A stretch of 64,000 nucleotides of DNA from Gymnorhina tibicen (GCA_013399875.1 VXAZ01003471.1:345871-409870), one strand, 5' to 3'; positions 13,400-23,621 are shown, counted from the first letter of the stretch. Translations and numbers: made by a program. The notes: generated by a model from the letters alone, not told the origin.

Positions 13400-14005
13400 C
13401 CAAATAGGAAGTGCTCCAAGTTTTGGAGCAGAGATTCCCCTGCATCCTGCAGACTCAGGTGAGACAGGCTGTCCCTCTGCACCCCATGGAGGACCCCATG
13501 CCAGAGCAAGTGGATGCCAGACAGAGACTGTGACCCCTGTGGGAAGCCTGTGCTGGAACAGGTTTGCTGGCAGGACTTGTGATCCTGCAGGGGACCCACA
13601 CTGGACAGTCTGTTCCTGAAGGACAGCACCTCATGGAAGGGACTCACACTGGAGCAGTTTGTGAAGATCTGCAGCCCGTGGGAAGGACTCATACTGGAGA
13701 AGCCCATGGAGGAGTGTCTCCAGGAAGAAGGACCCCACGCTGGAGCAGAGGAATAGTGTGAGGACTCCTTTCCCTGAGGGGGAAGGAGTGGCAGAAACAT
13801 CACTTGATTAACTGACCCAACCCCCACTCTCCATTCCCTGCACTGTAGGGGTGGAGGAGGTAGAGGTAGAGAATTTGGGACTGATCTTCCTTATCTTCAC
13901 CCATGAGCCTTTTGTTATATTTTTTCTTAACTGTCCAGCTGAAGATGGAAGTGATATGGTGGCTTTGGTAGGCACCGTGTGTCCACCCTGGATCAGCCCA
14001 CCACA
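13400..14005 (+). mobile_element. ERV-type LTR-like avian repeat, degraded
   Basis: A GC-richer block with phrases such as GGACCCACACTGGACAGTC, GGACTCACACTGGAGCAG, GAAGGACTCATACTGGAGAAG and GGACCCCACGCTGGAGCAG. A second part ends CACCCATGAGCCTTTTGTTATA ... GGATCAGCCCACCACA. I know this combination from many bird genomes as an endogenous-retrovirus LTR-type repeat. A middle portion present in better copies appears missing between about 13890 and 13900. No retroviral gene accompanies it. The 143-codon minus frame across 13396-13827 is a by-product of the repeat. Family name uncertain. Confidence 0.55.
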
Positions 14006-17000
14006 AGCATCTCCACAAATTGTAAATCTGTTTTCAACTGAAAACTTTATATATAAAGCTCCTCAGAAGTATAAGATGTACTTTGAACCTCAGCGATGCA
14101 AACTAATTGAATGTTTTCTTTTATGAGAGGTGGAGCAGCTTTAAGAACTAAGGGTCCAAACCCAAGCAAAGTTTTGATTTAGAGTATTCCTAGTAGTTGC
14201 CTCTGGTATTGCATTGTTGCATGTCTGTGCATTTGTGCTACGGTATGCAGCATGTGAAGTTTAGCTACAGTTTCTATTATTTAAACATTTATTTCAGTAT
14301 GGCTGAGGTATCAAATATATGTAAGGAGAAAGGAGAATAAGTGTTTTTCAATACGATAAAATGGGAAGCTGCAATTGAAAGGACTGAAAATATTCCTTAT
14401 TCGGTTATTGGCTGTCTCTAGCTCTATATGTAGGACCAGCCCTCTGGGTTCATCTGAATTACTGAAATTCTGAGAGAATTTAAAGAGGGGAGTTTCTGAT
14501 ACAAGCTTTGCTTTCAACTCTGTATGTTAAATCATGAACTGACTTCTATAGTTTTATTTGTTTTCCAGCTTGTGCCTGTGACATCCAATGTGCTGCAAGA
14601 GAGCAGGAGCTGGACGTCATTCTGTATGGTAATTGATTGGTGTGCCAGAAGTCAACTGTTATGAGCATCAGAGATGAGATAAATACATTAAGTACAAATG
14701 CTTCAAAGCCAGAGCAAGTGTCCTAAATATGAGAGAATAGGGGGAAATAGCTAAGTAGTCATCATGTTCCAGAAAATGGGAACTGTTAATTGCTCCTACC
14801 TACCTGCACCATTACTGCTATTGGCTAAGAAACCTTTTGCTGTTGCAAGTGACCTACTCTTGCTTGGTGAGGGACTTGGGATCAAAGTCATAAAGGTATA
14901 TAACGAAATGGACCTAAAGGTCCTTTGTGAATTAACAGTCTTGTCTTAGCCTTGCAACTCACAAGCTTGAAGAACCATAGAATCACCAAAAAAATTGGGT
15001 TTAAAGGGTCCTCTGGAGATCATGTGGTCCAACCTCCTGTTGAAAGCAGAGCCTTAAAAGAAATTCTTATCTGCTCAGGTATTGCTGTGTGAGACAAAGC
15101 AGTACTTGGGTGCCTTTGAACATTTGGGATGTAGCAAAATGAATTTTCCTGTGCAAGGTTTTTCTGACCTCTGTCTGTCTTAATCACCTGACTCCTTTTT
15201 TAAGACCCACAAACAATGGAAATAACCTTCTGTTTTTCATTTCACTTTATGCACTATCAGCATGTTGGAGGATGGTAATAAAAGGATGGAATGAACTTGA
15301 ATAGCATTTGATACCTTCTGGTTTTAGAGATCTGTCATAACCATATACCTTTTTTTAATATTTCAGGTACAATGGTTGCCTACAGAGGTATCTGAATTTT
15401 CTGAAAGCCATTCTAGAATATTTCTTCTATCAGTTAACTCTAGGGATCTAAGTGGATAATTTGGATGACAGCTGTCAAAGAAACCAATTTTTTGTTGGTT
15501 TTCACTAAAATTTTAATTGGATACAGTTCTGAGTAAGGCCAAAGGACTGACCTTCTGGCTAATCACTGCATAGGATACATTGTGCATAGATATGAAAAGA
15601 TGAAAAAATGTATTTTGCCCTATCCATTGTTCTTGAGATGAAATACGCATAAGGATACTGTAAGCCTTTCTCTTCTTTCCTAATAGCACACATTTTTCTC
15701 ATCCAAACTCTGTGCCACAAAAGATCTGAGTGGCACTAGCTGAGGCCCTTCTACATTATGTCATCAAGAGAGCAGCACAAATGCAAATCAGATATCTATG
15801 GCTGTCAGTGGATCTGTGCCAGATGTACTTTAGTGGGTGGCACTAATGAAAGCATTTCCAATTCCTGATAATGGGTGCTCTTAAACTTGGGGAAATTTTT
15901 AAAATGTCTTGCTTAGGGTTTGGAAATTTCTAGTGGTCTGTCATGACTAACGATATCCCAGCTGTCATATTTTAAAGAAAGTGCAAAAGGCAGTTTCAAA
16001 AGCAATTGAAAGGAATCTAAGACTGACAGATTTCAAACACCAGATTCCCAAGTCTGGCTCCTTCTGAGGGTAAACCGAAAGTGTCACTGTACCTTCCACT
16101 AAATCTGTCCAAATGATATATTGAAATCAACCCCATGATGAGCCTTTGGACTTAGAAATTGATCAGTACATTGTCAGCTGTCTTCTCTATAAGCTTAAGT
16201 CAGAACCTAAAATAAGCCTGGTGGTTTTGCATGGAGTCTTTAATAATAGGCATAAATATTACTTGTATGGCAAGGAAGGCTGGGAGCTCCTGAACCCTAC
16301 AAGAATTCATGCCAGTAAGCCTCAATAGTCTGTCAATTGATTTACTTGTGTCCTTTCCTTGCTTTTTCCCAATTCATGAATAATATCTGTATATGGATAA
16401 TAAATAATACAGTGAGTGATAGCTAGAGCAATGTATGTTGGCTGTTGTGCCCCTTCTCCTCCTGTTGCACTATCCAGTGATTGTTTTCTTGGCTCATGTG
16501 CTCTCAAGCCAAACAGAAATTTTGCACAGCATAGCATAATTCCTACTTTATGTACTTTTCACCTAGCAGTTCCTCTGCTGAGGGAAAATAAATCAATAGC
16601 CATCTCCTGTATCCATGCCATGAAGTTTGCAATAAGAGGACAACTTAATTGTACCCACTGCTGGGCCAATGTTTGGGCTTCTGCTTTCCTCCCACAGCAG
16701 CTATCATTAATGCCAATTGATGTGTACCCTTTCCCTGTTGCTAGGTGATATGTGCCTTAAAAAGGCAGCTTCTATTGCTGCTCAGGGATTCTCACAAATC
16801 TTGTTTGCTTTTGGTTCACCTGATGTGCAGTGAGGTTTGCAGGACCAGAAACACAACTGAGAGTTCAGGGCATTTCCTTCTGCTGTCCATTTGACTGTAG
16901 ATCACTTAAAGATCCTGGTTTTCCTGACTAAAGAAAGAGTGACACCTATTCTGGTGGTAGGCAGTGGCAAGACTTCTACTTCATAGCCTGGATCTTTGAT

Positions 17001-17489
17001 TTTCCCCACACACAATTGGCTGACCAGTGTCCTTCACCATGGACTTGGCTGCTGTACTCAAGTGTTATACTGGAACAGGTCTTTCATAAGTACTTGTTAG
17101 GTAAAGTGTCTTCTGAGGCTCAGAGATAAGCCCTAAGATTGTTTCGGGATTCAAAAGGTGTAATCTCATTGGTTTTTATTTGTTTAGAATTTCCTATCTC
17201 TTTGTTATTTCAGGCATGAATGAGTAGAGAGAATAGATATTCTCAGGACTATAGTTTGATTCCTTTGGATTGAATTAGATTCACCAGGCACAGGTTGAAT
17301 AGTGGTGTGTTTCCAATAGCCTCATTAACTTTGTAGAGGAATGGCAACTCAGCCACTGTCCCGTCTATGAATTTATCTGATTGATTTGACAGGTTTTTTT
17401 TCCAGGTTCTTCTAAAGGTATGTGGAAGGATATCTGGTTACTGGTTATTCAGCATAAAGACTAAGAAAAGAGACAGGAGAAGTAATAAA
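14006..17489. other. Intergenic sequence, NPVF 3' side
   Basis: No gene seen apart from a CR1 tail at 15.0 kb. Longest frame 110 codons (16416-16748 plus), unrecognised. Confidence 0.7.
14972..15056 (-). mobile_element. CR1 LINE 3' tail
   Basis: ACCATAGAATCACCAAAAAA followed by GGGTCCTCTGGAGATCATGTGGTCCAACC is the reverse complement of a CR1 3' end. Only about 85 bp remain. Confidence 0.8.
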
Positions 17490-18275
17490 CTCTCAGAGAC
17501 CCAAACCCTGAGGAAGAGGAGGTAACAGGACAGTAACAAAGAGCAGAACTCCTAGACCACTGCTTGATGGGACTTGAAAGGAACCACTCAATGCCTTGAG
17601 GAGTGTGGATACAGAAAAGCCTGTTAGAAGGATTTTCCAGCTTCTTGCAGTGTTCTGTGTGAATCTTTCCTTTCTCATGCAGGCTATGAAAACAAATGTT
17701 TTTGTATAACTATCTGGACACCTGGTGTTTGTCTGGGTCTTGTTTATGGTACACTGGTGTAATGGGTGTTTTAAGACCTTACCCAATCACCCCTGAGGGG
17801 TGGATGGGGTACTGAACAATATCCTTGTGGGATTAAGACATCTAAGTGGATAATTAATTAATTAAACATCACATTTTCCTGCTGACTATGCTTGGATTCA
17901 TTTTCTCATCTCTGCAACACAACCACAGAGGAGGTTCAGCCAGGCACTGAATGGACACTGTGCATGGACACTGTGAACATGTGTGTGTGATCTGATAGCA
18001 AATCTCAAACCAGGCTAGCTGGCAAGTAGAGTGAGTGGTCTGATTGCCCTACTTGAGGAGTCAAAGGGGCCTGGAGGTCTGAGGGCTAGGAACTGGAGAG
18101 AGACGGATTGTCTGGTTCCAAGCTATTGAACAGACTGAGCATCAAAGGGCTGCTGATGAAGGGACCCATTTGTGTGTGTGATTCTAACGTCAATTTAAAG
18201 CTGGACTAGCTGGTGAGCAGAAGAAGAGGTGTAGGAGCCAGCTACCAGAGAGACAAGTTGCCTTTCAGATTTATC
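17490..18275. mobile_element. Dispersed avian repeat, probably ERV LTR, with internal duplication
   Basis: The block holds motifs I associate with an avian ERV LTR family: GGACACCTGGTGTTTGTCTGGG, TTTTAAGACCTTACCC, TAATTAATTAATTAAACATC, then two modules with GTGTGTGTGA followed by CTAGCTGG. In both modules the two words are the same distance apart, and the modules are offset by 191 bp (17981 and 18172; 18015 and 18206). No coding capacity. It ends about 130 bp from the NPVF poly(A) signal. Boundaries and family are approximate. Confidence 0.45.
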
Positions 18276-18399
18276 TCTAAGATGACCCATAAAAAATGGG
18301 AAAAGCGTTTTCTCATCTCTTGGTTTTCTTTAGCTGCATATGACACAAAGGCTATCAGCAGTTTTGATCCTGCTTCTCATGTTATTCACATTGTAGGCT

Positions 18400-18767
18400 T
18401 CTTTTCATTTGAACTATGCATCTTTATTCATATTATACTTCTTTTAATTCTGCTTAAAGCACTTTAAATGATACAGCCATTGTTCTGAAATTCGGTTTTA
18501 CAACCAATAGCACATAAGTTTCACAGAAATAAATAGAATGTATACTATACTGGCACTGAAGTAAACTACTACAACAATCACTACAATTATCATTGCCTTA
18601 TATGTCAAGGGTTTGTACAGAATAAATGCATTATGCATACATGAAGGCAGGTTTGCATTTCAATTCACGTTTCCTTTTCATGACCTTTAGTTTTGAAAAC
18701 ACATTGCAGCTTTTCCAAGTCTTTCAGATTCTGTCTTCATAACTTCATTCCAGTATTAACGTAACTG
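18400..18767 (-). other. NPVF: Probable NPVF 3' UTR with poly(A) signal
   Basis: After the proposed stop at 18770-18768 the minus strand runs about 340 nt to an AATAAA hexamer (TTTATT at 18423-18428 on the plus strand). The end of the transcript would fall near 18400-18410. The boundary is inferred from this single hexamer. Non-coding, AT-rich, no other feature seen. Confidence 0.45.
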
Positions 18768-18781
18768 TTAGAATTCATATC
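18768..18781 (-). CDS. NPVF: NPVF exon 3, 14-nt terminal coding part
   Basis: Exon 2 leaves one base, so the next exon must supply two bases to finish a Gly codon. On the minus strand a long pyrimidine-rich tract ends ...GGTATTTTTAG|GATATGAATTCTAA (AG at 18783-18782). It completes Gly and adds Tyr-Glu-Phe and a stop. Quail NPVF, as I recall it, ends Gly-Met right after the same ESEP motif, so a tiny last coding exon is expected. I found no better acceptor giving GM-stop between 19650 and 19080. The site was chosen by splice signal and position, and no transcript supports it. Confidence 0.6.
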
Positions 18782-21700
18782 CTAAAAATACCAGACAAAT
18801 AAAACAAAAGCTGTTATAATTAGGTGAGACAGTGAGAAAGGAATGAAAGAAATCAAATTAAATGAAAGAGAACCTTGGCTTCTAATATATCAGTTATCTT
18901 TCCTGGCCTGAACTTCTATTTTATGCATGTGTCAGACACAGGTCAGGGGTAGCCAACTGAAACTTGGTTACAAGACAAATGGGCAGTTTCAGTAAGGCAG
19001 CAGTTATGATAAGAAGGACTGTTATGGAAGAGCTGGTTTAAATTATTCTTAGTAATGGGCAGGAAATAGTTTTCCTATCCTGAAAAAAATTCTGAGATGT
19101 CATAAAAAATTTTTTCGTGATAACTTGGAATGAAAAATCAAAATCTCAAACATTGTCTCAGTAAGAAAATATGAAAAAAAATAGGATTGGATGAGAAAAA
19201 ATAATTTTCAGAATGCTGCTATTCAGCTTGGAATTTTGTCTTTTTTTAACTCTAATTTGCATAAATATAGAAAATGGAAGAGTAATTTTTAGGTAAGTTT
19301 GTAATTTTATAGTGCTGAAAGGAGATATTTTAATGATTCTGAACCTTCTTCACCAAAGATATAACTTTTCAAAATGAAACCTGATCTAAAAAAGCATCAA
19401 ACCTAATCCTGTCATGTGAACATTTTCAGATTTTGCTATTTGGCACCTTCTCATTAGAAAAGATTTTATAAAAAGATTCTCTACTATTTTTGATGAGACT
19501 TTTTGATTTGATGAACTGCATTCTTTCTTTTGGAAAATTGAACTCATATTGAAATGCTTAGGAATATTCCTAGAGGAATTCTAGCTGTATTTGATCATCG
19601 TTAACCTATGATTTAATATGCATTTTAATATATGGCTTGAACACTTGTGTAGCATTACCTGGTTCAGATTCCTGAATGTCTCGAGGCAGATTGACAGCCA
19701 GTGACTTCCCAAATCTCTGTGGCAAATTTAGAAGTGATTGACTGGAACCTTTAACAAGTGGAGATCTCCCAAGCCTGTGTGATACCTTTGGGGCCTGATT
19801 AGGTATGTTGTCTCCAAAAGCTCTTCCAAATCTCAGGGGCAAATTAGCAAATGGTTTAATGCTTCTTTCTTCTGGATAATTTCTTCCAAATCTAAGCGGT
19901 AAATTAGCAACTGAATTTGGCATCTTGTTTACTGTAAAAGGGTTCATTTTAATGATATTTTTTGATCCCCAGTCTTCCATTTCTTCAAAATTGAGACTCC
20001 TCTGCTTTTCTTCCAAAATATTATCTTTAATCTAAAGAAAAATAATTTTTAAAAGGATATGATCATTTTATAGTGCATTACTCCAGCTACCAATCACACA
20101 AAGTATTCAGTTTCATACCTCCTTAGAAAGCTGCTGGGTAATGGTCTTTTTTTGACTATGCAATGTTTTTTAGTTGTATTTTCTAAACTCCATTGTAATG
20201 TGAGCTCCTTTATATGGATTACTTCATATGCCGACATTGTCCTGCTTACCTTTTCAGACCTCTGACCACAAGAGCGTATCTCCACACCAGTGTCAGCAAA
20301 TGGTTCAGTTCAAATGGTGCCAGTTGGAAATATTTCTGGGCACAGGTGCCAGTACCTGTGCAATCAGTTAATGGTGGACAGTGGTTGCTGTCAGGCCCAC
20401 ATTTGCTAGTATCACCACCTGAAACTGTCTGGAGGGGAAGATGCTGAATATATTTAGTGACTTGACACAGACCCAGACTCTTACTCATCTGGTCTGGATG
20501 AACAGGAGGATGGATCAAGCTACCTGAAGGTATAGCTCATTTGTTCTAAAGCACTGGGTGGATGCTTTGGACCCAATGTCCATCGAGGCTAACAGACAGG
20601 GAAGTGAACGGAAAGTATTTGGGTGAAGATCACATCATGCCTGTTCTGGCCTTGCAGCATAGAAGTTGCCCTGAGCTTTAAATGGCTTTAGTACACGAGA
20701 TGCATTGGGAGCTCCTGGGCTCCGAATTTTTGTGCAATGCAACCAGCACAAAATATACTTTCTGTATCTATGCTGACATACAGTGAAGAACTGAGCCTAG
20801 AATATTACCTGTCTCATGATGTAAAGAGCAGCTATTGCCTGAAAAACAGCTTTATCAGTATGGCCCGTCTTACAGAGCAGTGTTCCTCCCTCCGCATATT
20901 GAAAATCACTTACTTTTGTGACGAAAATAAGTTTCCAAGCCTTAACAGAAAATATGTACAAATATGGATTTAAGTTTCAGTTAAAGACACAAATGCTACT
21001 AATCCTAATTTCACTTCTTTATCCCTATTTGACTTCCCTGTGAGCTTCTGCAGTTACTGGCAGAGAAGGGGAATGAGCCATTCTAGTTCATACTTCATGA
21101 TTAAAAGTTTAAATAAACTATCCCTCTAAATGCACCTGCACACCCCTTCTGGAAGTATATAAAAGACAGTGAGCTAAAGTCCAGAGGATTTGACTAGCAT
21201 AATTGAAACTGTATTTTGTTTTGAAGGATGTTTATTATACCAATAATGATAAGTCAAAAAGAGAGGTTGGCTCCCATTTCCTAGGGAGTATTTGCAGGGC
21301 AGACATGAAAAATAATACAGATGAAGTGTGCAAATTTCATTTGGCATCTATTGAGACATAATAAATGTGCAACCCTGCAAAGAAATTTTTATAGGCAATT
21401 TCCAGAGTAAAATTTTAAGACCATTAACTATATTAGATTTAAAATGTTCTCTGTTTATCATTATTCTTTGAATATTACAAGCATGCCTTTATTAATTTTG
21501 GATTAATAATCTATCTGTTATATTATGTGCATAAAATGCCTGACAGGAATGTTAATTGAGGACCCAGTGTGTAAGTAAGAAACATTTCAGAAAAAGTATC
21601 AGCCTCATCACAAAGCTGTATTGCAAGTAAAATTGAAACATAAGTTGATTTACACTGTATGTGTGTCTGAGCAAATGAATTTCTTGAAAATTCCTTGAAC

Positions 21701-21983
21701 GAGCTTTTTTCATACTGCTAGTGCTGTAATGCTGAATGCTGTGGAATGAGTTTAGGAGAGCCTGTGCCAAAACATCCACTGTGCTCAGGATCCCCCAAAT
21801 AATCAGTTCCCCCAAATAATATCACAGTAATACAGATCTTACCTCATAAAATTTATCATCATTGTCTTCTCTGCTTTGCAGCCTGGACTTCATCGGTTCA
21901 CTTAGGCACATGCTGTTTGATGTGAGAAAGATCACTGTAGCTAAAGCAAACAGAACAAACTTCTTGGTTGAAATTACTTTCAT
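18768..21983 (-). CDS. NPVF: Neuropeptide VF precursor (gonadotropin-inhibitory hormone precursor), three coding exons
   Basis: Secreted precursor of the LPXRFamide peptides. In birds GnIH is made by hypothalamic neurons and lowers gonadotropin release through the receptor GPR147 (NPFFR1); that role is family knowledge. Coding segments are 21983-21843, 20031-19659 and 18781-18768, joined at GT/AG sites, giving 175 residues, near the usual avian length. Residues 1-26 are a signal peptide. Residues 59-95 are GnIH-RP1 ending LPLRF, then GR. Residues 104-115 are GnIH, SIKPFANLPLRF, then GR. Residues 137-154 are GnIH-RP2 ending LPQRF, then GK. A degenerate site ending HRL-GR lies at 127-136. Each true peptide has Gly as amide donor and follows a basic cleavage site (KQR, EER, LGR). 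Identity is near certain. The least certain part is the last exon. The frame is intact, so the gene looks functional. Confidence 0.96.
18782..19658 (-). other. NPVF: NPVF intron 2
   Basis: 877 bp if the terminal exon is as proposed. GTAATG donor and a strong pyrimidine tract before the acceptor. AT-rich, with no repeat recognised. Confidence 0.6.
19659..20031 (-). CDS. NPVF: NPVF exon 2: all RFamide peptides
   Basis: The acceptor is TTTCTTTAG|ATTAAAGAT (AG at 20033-20032), which opens the exon in phase 0 with residues IKDNILEEKQR, as expected from other avian NPVF. The exon codes 124 full codons plus one base and ends at CAG|GTAATG (GT at 19658-19657), right after ...QESEPG. Reading through this donor would add ATQVFKPYIKMHIKS and a stop, which does not resemble family C termini. 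All three functional peptides and the degenerate fourth site lie here, so this exon carries nearly the whole product. Confidence 0.95.
19705..19764 (-). other. NPVF: GnIH-RP2 peptide region of NPVF
   Basis: Residues 137-156: SPLVKGSSQSLLNLPQRF then GK. It follows the LGR site of the degenerate peptide and ends LPQRF, the Gln form of the LPXRF motif. The donor and cleavage pair is Gly-Lys rather than Gly-Arg. An internal Lys at 141 could allow a shorter form. Confidence 0.85.
19822..19863 (-). other. NPVF: GnIH peptide, SIKPFANLPLRF-GR
   Basis: Residues 104-117. The dodecapeptide SIKPFANLPLRF is released after Arg103 (EER) and amidated from Gly116. Quail GnIH is SIKPSAYLPLRF. The Phe at position 5 and Asn at 8 are songbird-like, and the Ala at 6 is the state I recall for starling, where zebra finch and white-crowned sparrow have Ser. 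Confidence 0.92.
19882..19998 (-). other. NPVF: GnIH-RP1 peptide region of NPVF
   Basis: Residues 59-97. The peptide starts SLNFEEMEDWGSK after a KQR cleavage site and ends SVANLPLRF followed by GR (amidation and cleavage). At 37 residues before the amide donor it is the longest of the three. The LPLRF end is the receptor-binding part in this family. Confidence 0.85.
20032..21842 (-). other. NPVF: NPVF intron 1
   Basis: 1811 bp, GTAAGA donor and TTTCTTTAG acceptor. Unique-looking AT-rich sequence. I see no repeat tail, exon or small RNA in it. Open frames near 20246-20518 and 20737-20973 match nothing I recognise. Confidence 0.85.
21843..21983 (-). CDS. NPVF: NPVF exon 1, coding part: signal peptide and N-terminal spacer
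   Basis: This exon encodes 47 residues starting MKVISTKKFVLFALATVIFL, a classical signal peptide with Lys at 2, 7 and 8 and a hydrophobic core at about 9-20. Cleavage is likely near Cys26. The acidic stretch after it (about residues 38-47) resembles quail NPVF. The ATG at 21983-21981 has A at -3. An in-frame ATG upstream at 22043 is rejected because it lies only 3 bp from the TATA box, upstream of any likely transcription start. The exon ends GAG|GTAAGA (donor GT at 21842-21841), a near-consensus phase 0 site. Confidence 0.93.
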
Positions 21984-22045
21984 TTTTCTTAACTTAAGCT
22001 TACTCAGAGAGCTCAGAATCTGCACAGAAAATAAAACTGCCATCT

Positions 22046-22110
22046 TTTTATATAATCAGAAAACAAAAAAATATTTCACCATGACATCAGTCTCTAAAGC
22101 TCCAATTCCC
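22046..22110 (-). promoter_or_regulatory. NPVF: NPVF core promoter: TATA box, CRE-like site, CCAAT
   Basis: On the minus strand TATATAAAA lies at 22054-22046, about 65 bp before the start codon. Transcription should begin near 22020, giving a 5' UTR of roughly 35-40 nt. A CRE-like TGACATCA/TGATGTCA lies at 22082-22089, about 30 bp upstream of the TATA box, and an inverted CCAAT at 22102-22106. TAAT-type homeodomain cores follow further out. There is no CpG island, as expected for a cell-type-restricted neuropeptide gene. TATA is well placed; the other sites are motif matches only. Confidence 0.6.
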
Positions 22111-22568
22111 AATATTAATTAGGGAAGTAATTTGAATGTATTTGAAGAATGTTGGAAATTTCTTTTGTGAAGCTTTTTAGACAACATAACTTTGTGTTAG
22201 GGACACGCTGACTTTACAAATATTTTCTTCTGGTGAAGTATGTCTTAATTAGCTAATTTTGAGAGCCACAACAGTAGGGTTATACAATAGCCACAATGCT
22301 CCATCACTAGTAGACAAAATCACCTGTTTCTTTCTTTTGTATCAGTGTCCTCAGAAGGACTATGAAAGGAAGCTTTCCCCATGCATTCTTCTGCCTAAAC
22401 AATCCTTTTGTTTAGAATGCTTGTTTATACTTATGTACACCTAGAGACATTTGTCCTATTGAAATCAAGTGCTGTCTATTGGAGTTGTTGATCAGATCCT
22501 AAGAGATGTTATGCATCAATGTGATCTATTGATTTACATAGTGTCTATGCTCTAAATTGGGCATACTA

Positions 22569-22576
22569 ATTTGCAT
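22569..22576 (-). promoter_or_regulatory. Perfect octamer motif (ATGCAAAT) upstream of NPVF
   Basis: ATTTGCAT on the plus strand is a perfect POU-factor octamer, about 550 bp upstream of the inferred NPVF start. POU factors act on many hypothalamic genes, so a role is possible. An 8-mer this AT-rich also occurs by chance. Confidence 0.2.
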
Positions 22577-23503
22577 TCAGAATGGATTAGGTATATGCTT
22601 TTAAAACCCTGACCACAAGTTAAATTTTTAGAAATTCCAAGGGTTATGTTACATCTATATTTTTAAGGCCAAATTTCCAACAGTGATTTTTAAAAAGGCA
22701 TCTGCCACTTTGCTGAACACAGTGAAAGCACTGGACTGCCTATGCATGTTCTGTCCCAGAAGGAGATTCAGGATGCACACCAAACCTACCCTTAAAGTGC
22801 ACATTGAACTGGTTGCTAGATGGGCTGGTGAGCCAGGCTAACATTGGAAAAAAAGCATATTGTATTGTTCTTCCATTTGATATTCCTAAATTCCTGGACT
22901 CATTTAAATTCGTACTTAAAATCAGCCCCATATGGAGGAAATGTGATTGCTTGCATTAAGTGCTCACACTGAAAATTGGACTCTAGACATGTTATTTTGC
23001 AATTTGACGCCAGAGTTGTAAAATGTCCACTCCATCACAGCACTGGCAATGTTGTCCCCAGAGAACATGTTTTATGCTGTGGGCAGCATTGGTAGTATGG
23101 ACTGTTTATCTGTTGACAATATGTTGCTGTCTTTGCTGCACAGTGAAGCTGAAGGATTTGCAAGTAACCTCATTTTTTAATTAAGTTGGCTGTTTTGATG
23201 GGTGTATGCATGGAGTCATTTATACCTTACATTCTCTGAAACTGAGATCCTGAAAGCCATAAGCAGCCTTCAGATGGAAATCCCACTGACAGAGTTGGAG
23301 GTGAAAAGGGGACAGTTTCTCTGAGATGAACTCCCCCAGGTGGAGAGGGTGTCAAAGATTCTGCTCATTTTTTATGTGACAGAGACCATCAAATTGCTAA
23401 AATAGATGAGAATGGTATCAGTAAGATAATTAGGAGCTCCTGTGAGAAAAGAGTGTATTTTAATCAGTAACTGGCTTTTGCGTGTCACTTTCCTTTGCTG
23501 TTG

Positions 23504-23549
23504 TACATTTACATTTACATTTACATTTACATTTTTACATTTACATTTT
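23504..23549. repeat. (ACATTT)n hexanucleotide microsatellite
   Basis: About seven copies of TACATT/ACATTT with one interruption (an extra TT in the middle). It lies 70 bp from the CR1 fragment that starts at 23622. Confidence 0.95.
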
Positions 23550-23621
23550 GTTACTCTTCGTTTCTTTGTGGCGTGCAATTCTTCTGGCGCTGGCTGACAG
23601 CAGAAAAGGTTGGGTTCAAAG

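Larger units (their letters stand above)
22111..23621. other. NPVF upstream region
   Basis: Unique-looking AT-rich DNA reaching from the core promoter to the hexamer microsatellite and CR1. No exon seen. It holds the octamer at 22569 and several TAAT-type motifs, so it is the natural place for proximal regulatory sites, though none is shown here. Confidence 0.55.

Noticed and set aside
13396..13827. 143-codon minus frame
   Set aside because: Lies antisense within a dispersed LTR-like repeat, and its repeated residues come from the repeat's own internal phrases.
19606..19658. Read-through C terminus of NPVF exon 2
   Set aside because: Crosses a good CAG|GTAATG donor exactly where avian NPVF coding sequence changes exon, and the added residues do not resemble the family.
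21822..22043. Longer NPVF start (MAVLFSVQ…) in frame with exon 1
   Set aside because: Its ATG sits 3 bp from the TATA box and upstream of the expected transcription start. The internal Met at 21983 opens a normal signal peptide.
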